Shown in pieces: positions 8,201-14,247 of a stretch of DNA of 24,522 nt. The notes below the pieces were generated by a model, which saw only the letters and a program-made list of their open reading frames with translations, was not told where the DNA came from and ran no database searches. The position numbers and the translations under genes were made by a program. The stretch's first letter is position 1. Every line of letters begins with the position of its first letter. Source of the stretch: an uncultured Bacilli bacterium (GTDB taxonomy: Bacteria > Bacillota_I > Bacilli_A > RF39 > UBA660); NCBI GenBank assembly GCA_934098745.1, contig CAKOPG010000020.1, positions 1 to 24,522 of the forward strand, given 5' to 3'.

Positions 8201-9789
8201 CAGCAAGTAATAAGAAATTAGTAGCTGATAAGTTATGGCTTGATCCAATACCTAAAGAAATATATGTTAATAATCTTATTAAGAAATATAGTTTTAAACC
8301 TGAAAAATGGATACTTAAAGCCATTATTGGAGAATATGATGATCCGAATAATCAGAAACAAGGTTTATTAACATTAGATTTTACAGAAAGTCCTAATACT
8401 TTAATCTATGGTATTGATGGTAAGGAAATAATGTTAACATCTATTATATATAGTTTAATTATTAGCCATGCTCCAGAAGAATTGAATATTTATATAATTG
8501 ATTTTGGTACTGAAATGTTTGGAATATTTAAAGAGGCTCCACAGGTAGGAGATGTAATATTCTTAACAGAAGAGGAAAAGTTGGTTAATTTATTTAATAC
8601 TATCGTGGGAGAATTAGATAGAAGAAAGAAATTATTCGTAGATTATAATGGTGATTATAATTTGTTTATTAAAAATAGTGGAAAGACTTTACCTAGACTT
8701 ATAATTTTCCTTAATAATTATGAAATATTTACAGAGAATTATGAAGATTATGTCGATGTTTTATCTGGATTATCAAGAGAAGGAGAAAAATATGGAATAT
8801 CTTTTGTAATTAGTGCCACAGGGGTTAACGCCGTAAGAGGAAAAACTTCACAAAACTTTAATAATCAATTATGTCTTCAATTTAATGATAGTACAGATTA
8901 TTCAAGTATTTTAGGTAGTACTAGAGGAATGGTACCTTCGGATATATTGGGTAGAGGATTAATTAAAATAGACGGTACTATTTATGAATTTCAAACAGCA
9001 TATCCATATAAATGGGATCAAATTAATGTCTTTATAAGAGATATTTGTACTAAGTTAAGAAGTGCTATTTCTATTAAGGCTAAAAAGATTATGACGTTAC
9101 CTAATCATGTAAGATTAGCTAATGTTATTAATGAAGTAAGTAGTTTAAAAAGTGTTCCAATAGGAATAGAGAAAGATACTTTAGCTATATCGACGTATGA
9201 TTTTGTTAAGGCTAGTATTTCGTTAGTTTCAGCTCAAGATGGCACTTTATTAGAAAATTTTGTTCCATCATTGTCGCAAGTATTACAAAAGACTCCAGAT
9301 GTAGAATTTTATTTGGTAGATATCGGTGGTATTGTTAAGGATTCACAAGTGTTTGGCACTAATTATATTACTTCGGGAGAAGATTTCTTGACTAAATTTA
9401 AAAATCTTAAAATTACTTCTGAATCTAAATATGGAGTATTTATGATATACGGCATTGATTCTTTGTATAATGGATTTGATAGTAAACGTCAATTAGAATT
9501 TAAAGAATTATTGTTAGGACTTAAAAATCGTAAGAATATTAAAGTGATATTTGCTGATGCGGTTTCGAGAATTAAAAGTTTTGAATATGAAGACTTTTAT
9601 AAGAATAATGTACAATCTATTTATGGAATATGGATTGGTTCTGGTATTAATGATCAATTTACTATTAAATCATCTACTTATACGAAGTTGACCAGAGGAC
9701 AAATACCTTCGGGATTTGGATTTAATGTAACAAGAAGTAATGCCACTTATATTAAAGTACTTGATTTCTATACTAAAGATGATGATTAG
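5209..9789 (+). CDS. essC: EssC-type FtsK/SpoIIIE ATPase, motor of type VII secretion
   Basis: At 1526 residues this has the length usual for EssC/YukBA. The N-terminal ~190 residues form two forkhead-associated-like domains (TIGMNATQDIIINGEF, ILENGDIIFIYGYRF). Two membrane helices follow at about 265-290 and 300-320, then a cytosolic coil and the ATPase domains. Domain 1 has an intact Walker A, GMTGSGKS (721-728), and Walker B ending D843-E844 (LFIISDEF). Domains 2 and 3 have degenerate P-loops (GIDGKEIM at 1068-1075, SAQDGTLL at 1341-1348) and no clear Walker B acid. EssC is the hexameric membrane translocase that recognises WXG100 and LXG substrates. Start: ATG with AGGAG at 5195-5199. The upstream small gene and downstream esaB fit a single operon. 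Confidence 0.93.
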   Translation: MQIVVVKQDRLQKYPFPNDNISMYWIKDFDNNFNEINIAAIEKRDNKWILLCGDMSEIDLGGNTVNETVISLNKFYKLNIKEKNTDNITNALIYICNENDVTYTSFEITKDGQYTIGMNATQDIIINGEFIEQEHAILQKVGNSYSIKAKTLNSNVYVNKARINSKILENGDIIFIYGYRFIIINNYIVINSVNNGLKVSNSNIVPKEFPKYAQPLLETQEDDNAAIYSENDYFSRQPRFVTSIVSENVRIDNPPGKVEPDDTPVLLTVGPMLTMAMSSVVSASTSVITVMNGNGSITAALPTIIISVVMLCSTMLWPTLTKKYNEKKQIKQEADRQKKYIQYLREKKAKIENLRTNQYQILISNYPEPKALETIIVNKKRNLWERQIESDDFLTVRLGIGTIPLKVDVTYSQEEYTMTSDNLKDELLKVAESAKDIKDAPVTVNLTTVNKLVVIGNDYYKESMLKSMILQLSTYHSYNDLKLVFMISDLNSDIFSSFKTLPHVWSNARDIRFFANTYDDMTKISFHLEQVYMSRKYGDEEGKEVNAINYKNVSPYYLIIVDNIKKNQNVEIINKILKEEGNIGFGLIILNDGIANLPNECNDFLTVAGEKSAIIKNDLNKENQQTFVMDRTDDLEIARMCEKLSNIPIKLPLMLDEMKNSLGFLEMYKVGKIEQLNILDRWSSNNPVNSLSVPIGIHTDGELFNLDLHEKFHGPHGLIAGMTGSGKSEFIITFILSMCINFNPEEVSFVLIDYKGGGLTGAFENKLTGVKLPHLAGTITNLDKAEINRSLSSIQSELRRRQTLFNKAKMKLNESTIDIYKYQKLYRDGAIDTPVSHLFIISDEFAELKSQQPDFMNELISTARIGRSLGVHLILATQKPSGIVDDQIWSNSKFKICLKVQEKADSMDVIKRADAAMLKRVGRFYLQVGYNDYFAMGQAAYAGTKYIPRDKITKTVDRNVSFINDIGDTVKSIETSKNVELASLGEELPNILKYICEAASNKKLVADKLWLDPIPKEIYVNNLIKKYSFKPEKWILKAIIGEYDDPNNQKQGLLTLDFTESPNTLIYGIDGKEIMLTSIIYSLIISHAPEELNIYIIDFGTEMFGIFKEAPQVGDVIFLTEEEKLVNLFNTIVGELDRRKKLFVDYNGDYNLFIKNSGKTLPRLIIFLNNYEIFTENYEDYVDVLSGLSREGEKYGISFVISATGVNAVRGKTSQNFNNQLCLQFNDSTDYSSILGSTRGMVPSDILGRGLIKIDGTIYEFQTAYPYKWDQINVFIRDICTKLRSAISIKAKKIMTLPNHVRLANVINEVSSLKSVPIGIEKDTLAISTYDFVKASISLVSAQDGTLLENFVPSLSQVLQKTPDVEFYLVDIGGIVKDSQVFGTNYITSGEDFLTKFKNLKITSESKYGVFMIYGIDSLYNGFDSKRQLEFKELLLGLKNRKNIKVIFADAVSRIKSFEYEDFYKNNVQSIYGIWIGSGINDQFTIKSSTYTKLTRGQIPSGFGFNVTRSNATYIKVLDFYTKDDD

Positions 9790-9801
9790 GATGGTGATAT
9801 A

Positions 9802-10053
9802 ATGGATTTTAGAGTTTATGTAGTGGTAGAAGCCCCGATATTGGATAAAACATTTGAAATGTTAGTTCCTATGGATAGAAGAATACATGAAATAATTAGT
9901 GCTATTGTAAAGATAGCTCCAGAATTAAAAGAAAACTATTATAAAAATCATACCCCTAATTTGTTTAATGTATCTAATGGTGAAATATATGATATGAACC
10001 AAGTGATAGAAAAGTCTAATATAAAAATGGGGACGAGATTATTATTAATATAG
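9802..10053 (+). CDS. esaB: EsaB/YukD-family ubiquitin-like protein
   Basis: An 83-residue cytosolic protein with the beta-grasp pattern of YukD/EsaB: an N-terminal strand RVYVVVE, a central helix (IHEIISAIVKI), and a C-terminal G-T-R-L-L-L-I strand. EsaB is a small accessory component of type VIIb secretion; in Staphylococcus aureus it is needed for secretion activity. It begins 12 bases after essC with AGGATGGTGAT before the ATG, so it is co-transcribed and probably translationally coupled. It ends in a strong terminator, which closes the operon. No EssA, EssB or EsaA gene follows. Confidence 0.85.
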   Translation: MDFRVYVVVEAPILDKTFEMLVPMDRRIHEIISAIVKIAPELKENYYKNHTPNLFNVSNGEIYDMNQVIEKSNIKMGTRLLLI

Positions 10054-10086
10054 AAAAGAGACTTAGAACTTAGTCTCTTTTCTTAT
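10053..10086 (+). terminator. Terminator of the essC-esaB operon
   Basis: The perfect 11-bp arms GAAAAGAGACT (10053-10063) and AGTCTCTTTTC (10072-10082) surround an 8-base loop; the right arm itself supplies the T-run. Confidence 0.85.
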
Positions 10087-10109
10087 ATATAAAAAGCTAG
10101 TTAATTAAT

Positions 10110-10139
10110 TTGACAAGATAAATATCTTAATTATATAAT
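10110..10139 (+). promoter_or_regulatory. Consensus sigma-A promoter of the 34-aa peptide gene
   Basis: TTGACA (10110-10115) and TATAAT (10134-10139) are both perfect hexamers, separated by 18 bases. The start is expected near 10146, which puts GGAAGCATTTA (10147-10157) at the very 5' end of the transcript. Confidence 0.85.
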
Positions 10140-10202
10140 GGGCTTTGGAAGCATTTATAGAGTGTCAACTTCTTATTTTTATAAAGAATAGGAGGTGTAT
10201 AG

Positions 10203-10307
10203 ATGGTGAAGAAGAGAATTTTTATTATTAAAGTTTTCAGATATATTTCCATTATTTTATCACTCCTTATAATTTTAGTGATAATAATAAAAAAAGACGC
10301 TCTATAG
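10203..10307 (+). CDS. 34-residue single-membrane-span peptide, candidate type I toxin
   Basis: The peptide begins MVKKRIFIIKVFRYIS, continues as a hydrophobic run of Ile and Leu, and ends KKDAL: a basic N-terminus, one membrane helix at about residues 15-29, and a charged tail. The ATG follows a near-perfect AGGAGGTG (10190-10197, spacer 5) and a consensus promoter, so a very small product is made from strong signals. The TAG stop lies in the loop of the bidirectional hairpin at 10295-10318. CACTCCT (10261-10267) inside the gene could pair with the ribosome site with one bulged base. Length, topology, 5'/3' mRNA complementarity and a convergent candidate antisense RNA match the layout of Fst-, TxpA- and Hok-type type I toxins. 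The sequence does not match a named family that I recognise, so toxicity is an inference. Confidence 0.6.
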   Translation: MVKKRIFIIKVFRYISIILSLLIILVIIIKKDAL

Positions 10308-10380
10308 GTTGAGCGTCTGTTCTCAATGCCGTAAGGCATTATAATAAAGTAGGCACTCAACTGCATATTAAATGCTTCCT
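10288..10380 (-). ncRNA. Candidate antisense RNA to the small-peptide mRNA
   Basis: Read on the minus strand, TATAAT (10392-10387) predicts a start near 10380. About 93 bases on, the hairpin AGACGCTC/GAGCGTCT is followed by a run of seven T (complement of the A-run at 10289-10295), a proper terminator in this direction. The RNA would overlap the 3' half of the peptide mRNA and contains an ATGCC-TTAC-GGCAT hairpin. The -35 region is poor, so expression is the weak point. An ATG at 10366 follows GGAAG, but its frame runs through the terminator. Confidence 0.4.
10295..10318 (-). terminator. Terminator of the candidate antisense RNA
   Basis: The perfect 8-bp arms AGACGCTC (10295-10302) and GAGCGTCT (10311-10318) have an 8-base loop. 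Only the minus direction has a T-run; plus-strand transcription would see the hairpin without one and may read on to about 10384. Confidence 0.65.
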
Positions 10381-10449
10381 TTTTATATTATAAGCTCTTA
10401 CGTATTTAATATAGCATAATATGATTAGAAAGTAAATATTTCTGAAATA

Positions 10450-10479
10450 AAAAAACTTTCCGTTTTTGGAAAGTTTTTT
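10450..10479 (-). terminator. Bidirectional terminator between the peptide module and the coat gene
   Basis: The perfect 12-bp arms AAAAAACTTTCC (10450-10461) and GGAAAGTTTTTT (10468-10479) surround a 6-base loop, with T-runs on both strands. It overlaps the last base pairs of the minus-strand coat gene and also insulates the module on its left. Confidence 0.85.
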
Positions 10480-10903
10480 ATAGTGTGTCAACAAAGGTAT
10501 CGTCAAGACATCTTAAGATACATACACAACTTAGATTAATAGTAAAGAATGAGTTAGTTGCAACATATGGATAGGTAGCACTAGGTTCTGTATTGTTAGC
10601 AAGTACACGGCAAGTAGCACAGCAGCCATCTAGTTTTTCTAATCTGAATACATTAGATGTAGTACTTTCAGTAGGATCTTTGCTTATAGGCATACTTAAT
10701 GGTGTACTACCACTTGAACATGTATATAAAACGATAGGTCTTGTATTACAGAAAGTAGTGCAACTTTGTCCTAAGAAGCCTCTATCACATGTTTGTAAGC
10801 AAGTGTCGTTTTGACATACACTTTGTTGAAGTAATAATATTACTTTAAGGATATCAGCAATGCAATTTTCACAATTATTTGTATCTATATTGTTATTACA
10901 CAT
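10478..10903 (-). CDS. CotY/CotZ/ExsY-type cysteine-rich spore coat protein
   Basis: A 141-residue protein from the ATG at 10903, chosen because AAGGGGTGG (10910-10918 on the complement) precedes it; the frame extends 20 codons further without a ribosome site. About 17 Cys residues are spread along the chain. The family core FRLEKLDGCCATCRVL matches the FRVE-x3-G-x-CAT block of Bacillus CotZ, and the C-terminal pattern FFTINLSCVCILRCLDD matches its Cys-rich end. The N-terminal C-x-NCIADILKVILLLQ is also typical of CotY-like proteins. These proteins form disulfide-linked crystalline layers in the spore crust or exosporium. Which paralogue it is cannot be told. It implies that the organism forms endospores, in line with spoVA nearby. 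Confidence 0.82.
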   Translation of the reverse strand: MCNNNIDTNNCENCIADILKVILLLQQSVCQNDTCLQTCDRGFLGQSCTTFCNTRPIVLYTCSSGSTPLSMPISKDPTESTTSNVFRLEKLDGCCATCRVLANNTEPSATYPYVATNSFFTINLSCVCILRCLDDTFVDTL

Positions 10904-10932
10904 ATAATCCACCCCTTTATTTATATTCAATA

Positions 10933-10941
10933 TAAGATATG
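10933..10941 (-). promoter_or_regulatory. Candidate sigma-K/sigma-E -10 element of the coat gene
   Basis: On the minus strand the sequence reads CATATCTTA, which fits the mother-cell consensus CATANNNTA. It would start transcription roughly 20 bases before the start codon. A clear -35 element is not seen. Mother-cell expression is expected for this family, and that is the main support. Confidence 0.35.
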
Positions 10942-10982
10942 TGAAAATTAATAAAAAATTCATTATTTATACCTAGTTAGAA

Positions 10983-10988
10983 TATATT
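10983..10988 (+). promoter_or_regulatory. -10 box placed for a leaderless start of the AGCS gene
   Basis: TATATT lies five bases (TTAGT) before the ATG at 10994, the same geometry and the same TTAGT as at 1811-1822. No ribosome site precedes the ATG. Confidence 0.4.
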
Positions 10989-10993
10989 TTAGT

Positions 10994-12319
10994 ATGAAAT
11001 TATATTTATCTATTATTGGTTTAATTCTTTTGGGAATTATATTTAATTTTATTAATTATGGTTATTTTGAATTACTATTATCTATTATATGGTATATAGC
11101 TAGTGTACTAATTATATATATGGCTATTAAATATACGTATAAGTATAAGTTTATACAACTTAATATTAAAAGAATTATAGAGGGAATAAAATCTAAGAGT
11201 AAGAGTGGTATTAGTCCTATATCTAGTTTGTGTATATCTTTAGCGGCTAAAATAGGGGTAGGTTCTTTATCAGGAGTAGCATTATGTTTATATTATGGTG
11301 GAGTAGGTTCAATATTTTGGTTATGTGTTATTAGTATAATTATATCTATTAATACTTATCAAGAGTGTATATTGGGTATTAAATATAGAGAAAAAGATAA
11401 TGATAGTTATGTAGGAGGACCTAGTTATTATATTAGTAAATGTCTTAATAATAAGAAGTTAGGAAAGTTATATGGATTTTTAGTTATTATTACTTATAGT
11501 GGATTCTTTTTATCGATTCAATCTAATACAATAATTAATACAGTTAGTTATTTTGATGTTAATAAATTATATATTGTTATTATATTGTTAGTGGGAACTT
11601 TTTTAATTATATTATTTGGTATTAAGGGGATATCTTTAGTTAATAATAAGTTAGTACCGATAATGATTATATTTTACATGATATTAGGGGGCTATGTATT
11701 TATTAATAATTATAGTAATATGCTAAATATATTTAAGGTAGTAATTAGAGAAGCTTTTAAATTAAAGAGTATTATTCCGGTATTTTTAGTAGGAATGCAA
11801 AGAGCTATTTTTATTACTGAGTCTTCTATTGGGACTAGTGCGATATCTGCTAGTAGTTGTGATAATCAGGGAGAAAAGCAAGGAATGCTGGAGGTCCTTG
11901 GAATATACATAATTACTTTTATTATATGTTTTACTACTTTTTTAATAATAGTTACATCTGATTATAGGGGAATGGAATTTAGTAATTTGAATGGTATAGA
12001 GATAGTGATGCATGCTTTTAATTATCATTTTGGAAATATTGGTATAGTTAATTTAGCTATTATTACAATTATGTTTGCTTATTCAACAATAATATCTAGT
12101 TATTTCTTTGGTATTAGTAATTTAAAAATATTTTCTAATAAGAAGATAGTTAGGTATATATATATGATATTTTTTATGTTAGTTATATTTATATCTTGTT
12201 ATGTAAAAGCTAATATATTGTGGAATTTATGTGATTATTTTATTGCTTTAATGGCTATTATTAATGTTATATCTTTACTTATTATTGGTAAGAAAAAGGA
12301 TTTTCAAGATATAACGTAA
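10994..12319 (+). CDS. AGCS-family sodium:alanine/glycine symporter-like protein
   Basis: A 441-residue membrane protein with about ten to eleven hydrophobic helices. AGCS signatures are visible: a region GVGSLSGVALCLYYGGVGSIFW (about 88-109), GGPSYYI, and RAIFITESSIGTSAISASS followed by KQGMLEVLGIYIITFIICFTT. These correspond to the family blocks VGtGNIaGVa/GGPGAiFW, GGPmYY and NEAGxGsa/QGl. Several conserved residues are changed (GN to GS, GPGA to GVGS, NEAG to TESS), so substrate or ion coupling may differ. Family members import Ala or Gly with sodium or protons. It is divergent from the coat gene and ends just before spoVAC. L-alanine is a common germinant, so a spore-related role is possible but speculative. 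No ribosome site is seen. Confidence 0.8.
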   Translation: MKLYLSIIGLILLGIIFNFINYGYFELLLSIIWYIASVLIIYMAIKYTYKYKFIQLNIKRIIEGIKSKSKSGISPISSLCISLAAKIGVGSLSGVALCLYYGGVGSIFWLCVISIIISINTYQECILGIKYREKDNDSYVGGPSYYISKCLNNKKLGKLYGFLVIITYSGFFLSIQSNTIINTVSYFDVNKLYIVIILLVGTFLIILFGIKGISLVNNKLVPIMIIFYMILGGYVFINNYSNMLNIFKVVIREAFKLKSIIPVFLVGMQRAIFITESSIGTSAISASSCDNQGEKQGMLEVLGIYIITFIICFTTFLIIVTSDYRGMEFSNLNGIEIVMHAFNYHFGNIGIVNLAIITIMFAYSTIISSYFFGISNLKIFSNKKIVRYIYMIFFMLVIFISCYVKANILWNLCDYFIALMAIINVISLLIIGKKKDFQDIT

Positions 12320-12340
12320 GTCCCTTTGGGATTTTTTTTT
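12318..12340 (+). terminator. Terminator after the AGCS gene
   Basis: AAGTCCC (12318-12324) pairs with GGGATTT (12328-12334), with one G-U pair and a TTT loop, followed by a run of T to 12340. It overlaps the AGCS stop codon. Confidence 0.7.
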
Positions 12341-12369
12341 GAATAAATTTATTTTAAAAGGTAATAATA
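12340..12369 (+). promoter_or_regulatory. Candidate forespore (sigma-G type) promoter of spoVACDE
   Basis: TGAATA (12340-12345), a 17-base spacer, then AATAATA (12363-12369), which matches 5 of 7 positions of a CATACTA-type sigma-G -10. The predicted start (about 12376) falls close to the ribosome site, which counts against it. spoVA operons are known to be sigma-G dependent in Bacillus. Confidence 0.3.
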
Positions 12370-12386
12370 AGAATGGTGATATAATT

Positions 12387-12824
12387 ATGGATAATTATAA
12401 TGAGATAGTTAATAAGTATAGTCCTAAAGAAGATGTATTAAAGAATGCGATTGTTACTTTTTTATGTGGAGGGTTATTAGGTAGTCTTAGTGAATTATTA
12501 CTTAGAGGGTATATGTTATGGTTTTCTTTACCTAGAAAAGAAGCTGGAGTAGTAGTAATACTTACTTTAATTATTATAGCTTCAATACTTACAGCTTTAG
12601 GAGTATTTGATGTATGTATGAGTAAATTAAAGAGTGCTTTAATTATTCCTATTACAGGGTTTGCTCATTCGATGACTTCAGCAGCTTTAGAATACCGAAA
12701 AGAAGGATTTGTATTAGGAATAGGAGCTAATATTTTTAAGTTAGCAGGAACGGTTATATTGTATGGTATTGTATCGGTTTATGTATTTGGAATAATAAGA
12801 CTTATTATTACGGGAGGATTATAA
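12387..12824 (+). CDS. spoVAC: SpoVAC, stage V sporulation protein AC
   Basis: A 145-residue integral membrane protein, a component of the SpoVA channel in the inner spore membrane that moves calcium-dipicolinate in during sporulation and out during germination. SpoVAC has been described as a mechanosensitive channel. The start ATG at 12387 follows GGTGAT (12375-12380); an in-frame TTG at 12339 lies in the upstream T-run and is unlikely. A soluble N-terminus (YSPKEDVLKNAIVTFLCGGLLGSL) leads into hydrophobic segments, and ITGFAHSMTSAALEYRKEGFVLGIGANIFKLAG is the hallmark C-terminal region. Its stop overlaps the spoVAD start by one base. Confidence 0.92.
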   Translation: MDNYNEIVNKYSPKEDVLKNAIVTFLCGGLLGSLSELLLRGYMLWFSLPRKEAGVVVILTLIIIASILTALGVFDVCMSKLKSALIIPITGFAHSMTSAALEYRKEGFVLGIGANIFKLAGTVILYGIVSVYVFGIIRLIITGGL

Positions 12825-13816
12825 TGACTAGTAAATTTAATAATGTATATGTAAGTGATAGTTATACAATAGCAGGAATATATGAGAAAGATGGTCCAAT
12901 ATCGGATTATTATGATTTAATATATGATAAGGATTTTTATTATGGATGTGATACTTTTGAGAAGGCTGAAGAAAAGATGCTTAGTAATTGTATTTATAAA
13001 TTAATTAATAGAGCGAAGGTAATAGATAGTGATATTGATTATATAATATCTGGGGATTTAGAAAATCAGATAGCAGCATCAGATTATGCAATGAGAGATT
13101 TTAATATTCCTTTTTTAGGTATATATAGTGCTTGTGCTACTTTTGGAGAAGGTATTTTATTAGCAAGTAATTTAATAGAGGGAAAGAATGCTAAGAAGGT
13201 AATAGTTAGTACTTCTTCGCATAATATGGTAGCGGAAAAACAGTTTAGAAATCCAACAGAGTATGGGGCTCCTAAGAAAAAGACAACTACTTTTACATCG
13301 ACGGGAGCTGCTAGTATTTTACTTAGTAATAAGAAGGGAAATATTAAAGTAAGTAGTGTAACTCCTGGTATAGTACAGGATGAGGGAATAACGGATGTCA
13401 ATAATATGGGAGGAGTAATGGCAATTGCCGCTGCAGATACGATACTTAGACATTTTAAAGATTTAGGCATTAAACCAGATTATTATGATTTAATATTAAC
13501 CGGAGATTTAGGAATATATGGAAAAGAAATACTTATAGAGTATTTAAAGAGTAAAGGACTAGATATAGCTAAGAATTATAATGATTGCGGGTTGATTTTA
13601 TATGATAGAGAAAAGCAACCAGTATTTGCGGGAGCTTCGGGTCCAGCATGTAGTGCTTTAGTAACGTGTGCTTATATTTTAAAAGAAATGGCTAGAGGAA
13701 GATATAAAAAAGTTTTAGTTGTACCAACGGGAGCTATTTTTAGTCCGACAAGAACACAACAGAAAGATAGTATTCCAAGTATTGCGCATGCTTTTGGTTT
13801 GGAGGTAGTGGAATAA
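12824..13816 (+). CDS. spoVAD: SpoVAD, stage V sporulation protein AD
   Basis: A 330-residue soluble protein of thiolase-like fold that binds dipicolinic acid on the SpoVA complex. The family block SACATFGEG (Cys104 at the thiolase cysteine position) is followed by VSTSSHNMVAEKQFRNPTEYG and TFTSTGAASILLS. The C-terminal GASGPACSALVTCAYILKEMARGRYKKVLVVPTGAIFSPT is nearly invariant in SpoVAD. The start ATG overlaps the spoVAC stop and has GGGAGG at 12812-12817. Length is normal for the family. It lies in a tightly packed spoVAC-D-E operon with one-base overlaps. Confidence 0.96.
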   Translation: MTSKFNNVYVSDSYTIAGIYEKDGPISDYYDLIYDKDFYYGCDTFEKAEEKMLSNCIYKLINRAKVIDSDIDYIISGDLENQIAASDYAMRDFNIPFLGIYSACATFGEGILLASNLIEGKNAKKVIVSTSSHNMVAEKQFRNPTEYGAPKKKTTTFTSTGAASILLSNKKGNIKVSSVTPGIVQDEGITDVNNMGGVMAIAAADTILRHFKDLGIKPDYYDLILTGDLGIYGKEILIEYLKSKGLDIAKNYNDCGLILYDREKQPVFAGASGPACSALVTCAYILKEMARGRYKKVLVVPTGAIFSPTRTQQKDSIPSIAHAFGLEVVE

Positions 13817-14169
13817 TGGAAACATATGTATATGCCTTTTTATTCTGTGGTTTTGTATGTATGATTAGTCAGTTAATTTTAGATAATACAAAGCTTACTC
13901 CCGGTCATGTAACGAGTTTATTTGTTATTATTGGAGCTTTTTTAGATGTAGCAGGAATATATGATAAAATAGTTTTATATTGTGGGGCTGGAGCAATAAT
14001 TCCAATTACTTCTTTCGGACATCTTTTAATTCATGGAGCAATGGATTTAGCCGCTGATAATGGTATTATGGGAATTGCTCTAGGTATATTTGATTTAACA
14101 TCGGCAGGTATTAGTGTAGCAGTAGTTTGTGCCTTTTTCTTAGCTTTAATATTTAAACCAAAACATTAA
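13816..14169 (+). CDS. spoVAE: SpoVAE (SpoVAEb), stage V sporulation protein AE
   Basis: A 117-residue protein with several membrane helices, the third conserved SpoVA subunit. Signature features are the N-terminal FLFCGFVCMISQLILD, LTPGHVTSLFVIIGAFLD, and the central GAGAIIPITSFGHLLIHGAMDLA, which resembles the SpoVAC block PITGFAHSM. The start overlaps the spoVAD stop, with GGAGG at 13801-13805. No spoVAA, spoVAB, spoVAEa or spoVAF is present, so this is the minimal C-D-E form seen in many Clostridia and uncultured Bacillota. There is no clear terminator directly after it. Confidence 0.92.
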   Translation: METYVYAFLFCGFVCMISQLILDNTKLTPGHVTSLFVIIGAFLDVAGIYDKIVLYCGAGAIIPITSFGHLLIHGAMDLAADNGIMGIALGIFDLTSAGISVAVVCAFFLALIFKPKH

Positions 14170-14224
14170 TAGTAAAATAAAAGTAAATCTAGTATTAAGT
14201 ATTTCATTTTATTAAAATATCATA

Positions 14225-14230
14225 TATAAT
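14225..14230 (+). promoter_or_regulatory. Candidate -10 box before the 14248 gene
   Basis: A perfect TATAAT lies 17 bases before ATG 14248. The start would fall at the ribosome site AGGTGAT, giving an extremely short leader. The -35 is weak. Confidence 0.35.
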
Positions 14231-14247
14231 TTAATTAGGTGATATAT

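Larger units (their letters stand above)
10147..10379. repeat. Perfect 11-bp inverted repeat bounding the peptide module
   Basis: GGAAGCATTTA (10147-10157) is the exact reverse complement of TAAATGCTTCC (10369-10379). The left copy starts one base after the predicted transcript start. The right copy is followed by a T-run (10380-10384), so the 5' and 3' ends of a 240-base mRNA could pair. The convergent RNA read from the other strand would also carry GGAAGCATTTA near its 5' end. Confidence 0.75.

Noticed and set aside
10127..10366. Minus-strand 79-codon frame starting MQLSAYFII, with GGAAG eight bases before its ATG
   Set aside because: It runs through the minus-strand terminator at 10295-10318 and lies antisense to the better-supported 34-residue peptide. 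It fits better as part of a non-coding antisense RNA.
12339..12386. TTG at 12339 as the spoVAC start
   Set aside because: It lies in the T-run of the upstream terminator; ATG 12387 has GGTGAT and matches normal SpoVAC length.
13084..13470. 128-codon minus-strand frame inside spoVAD
   Set aside because: spoVAD on the plus strand is unmistakable, and the opposite frame has no start signals or recognisable features.
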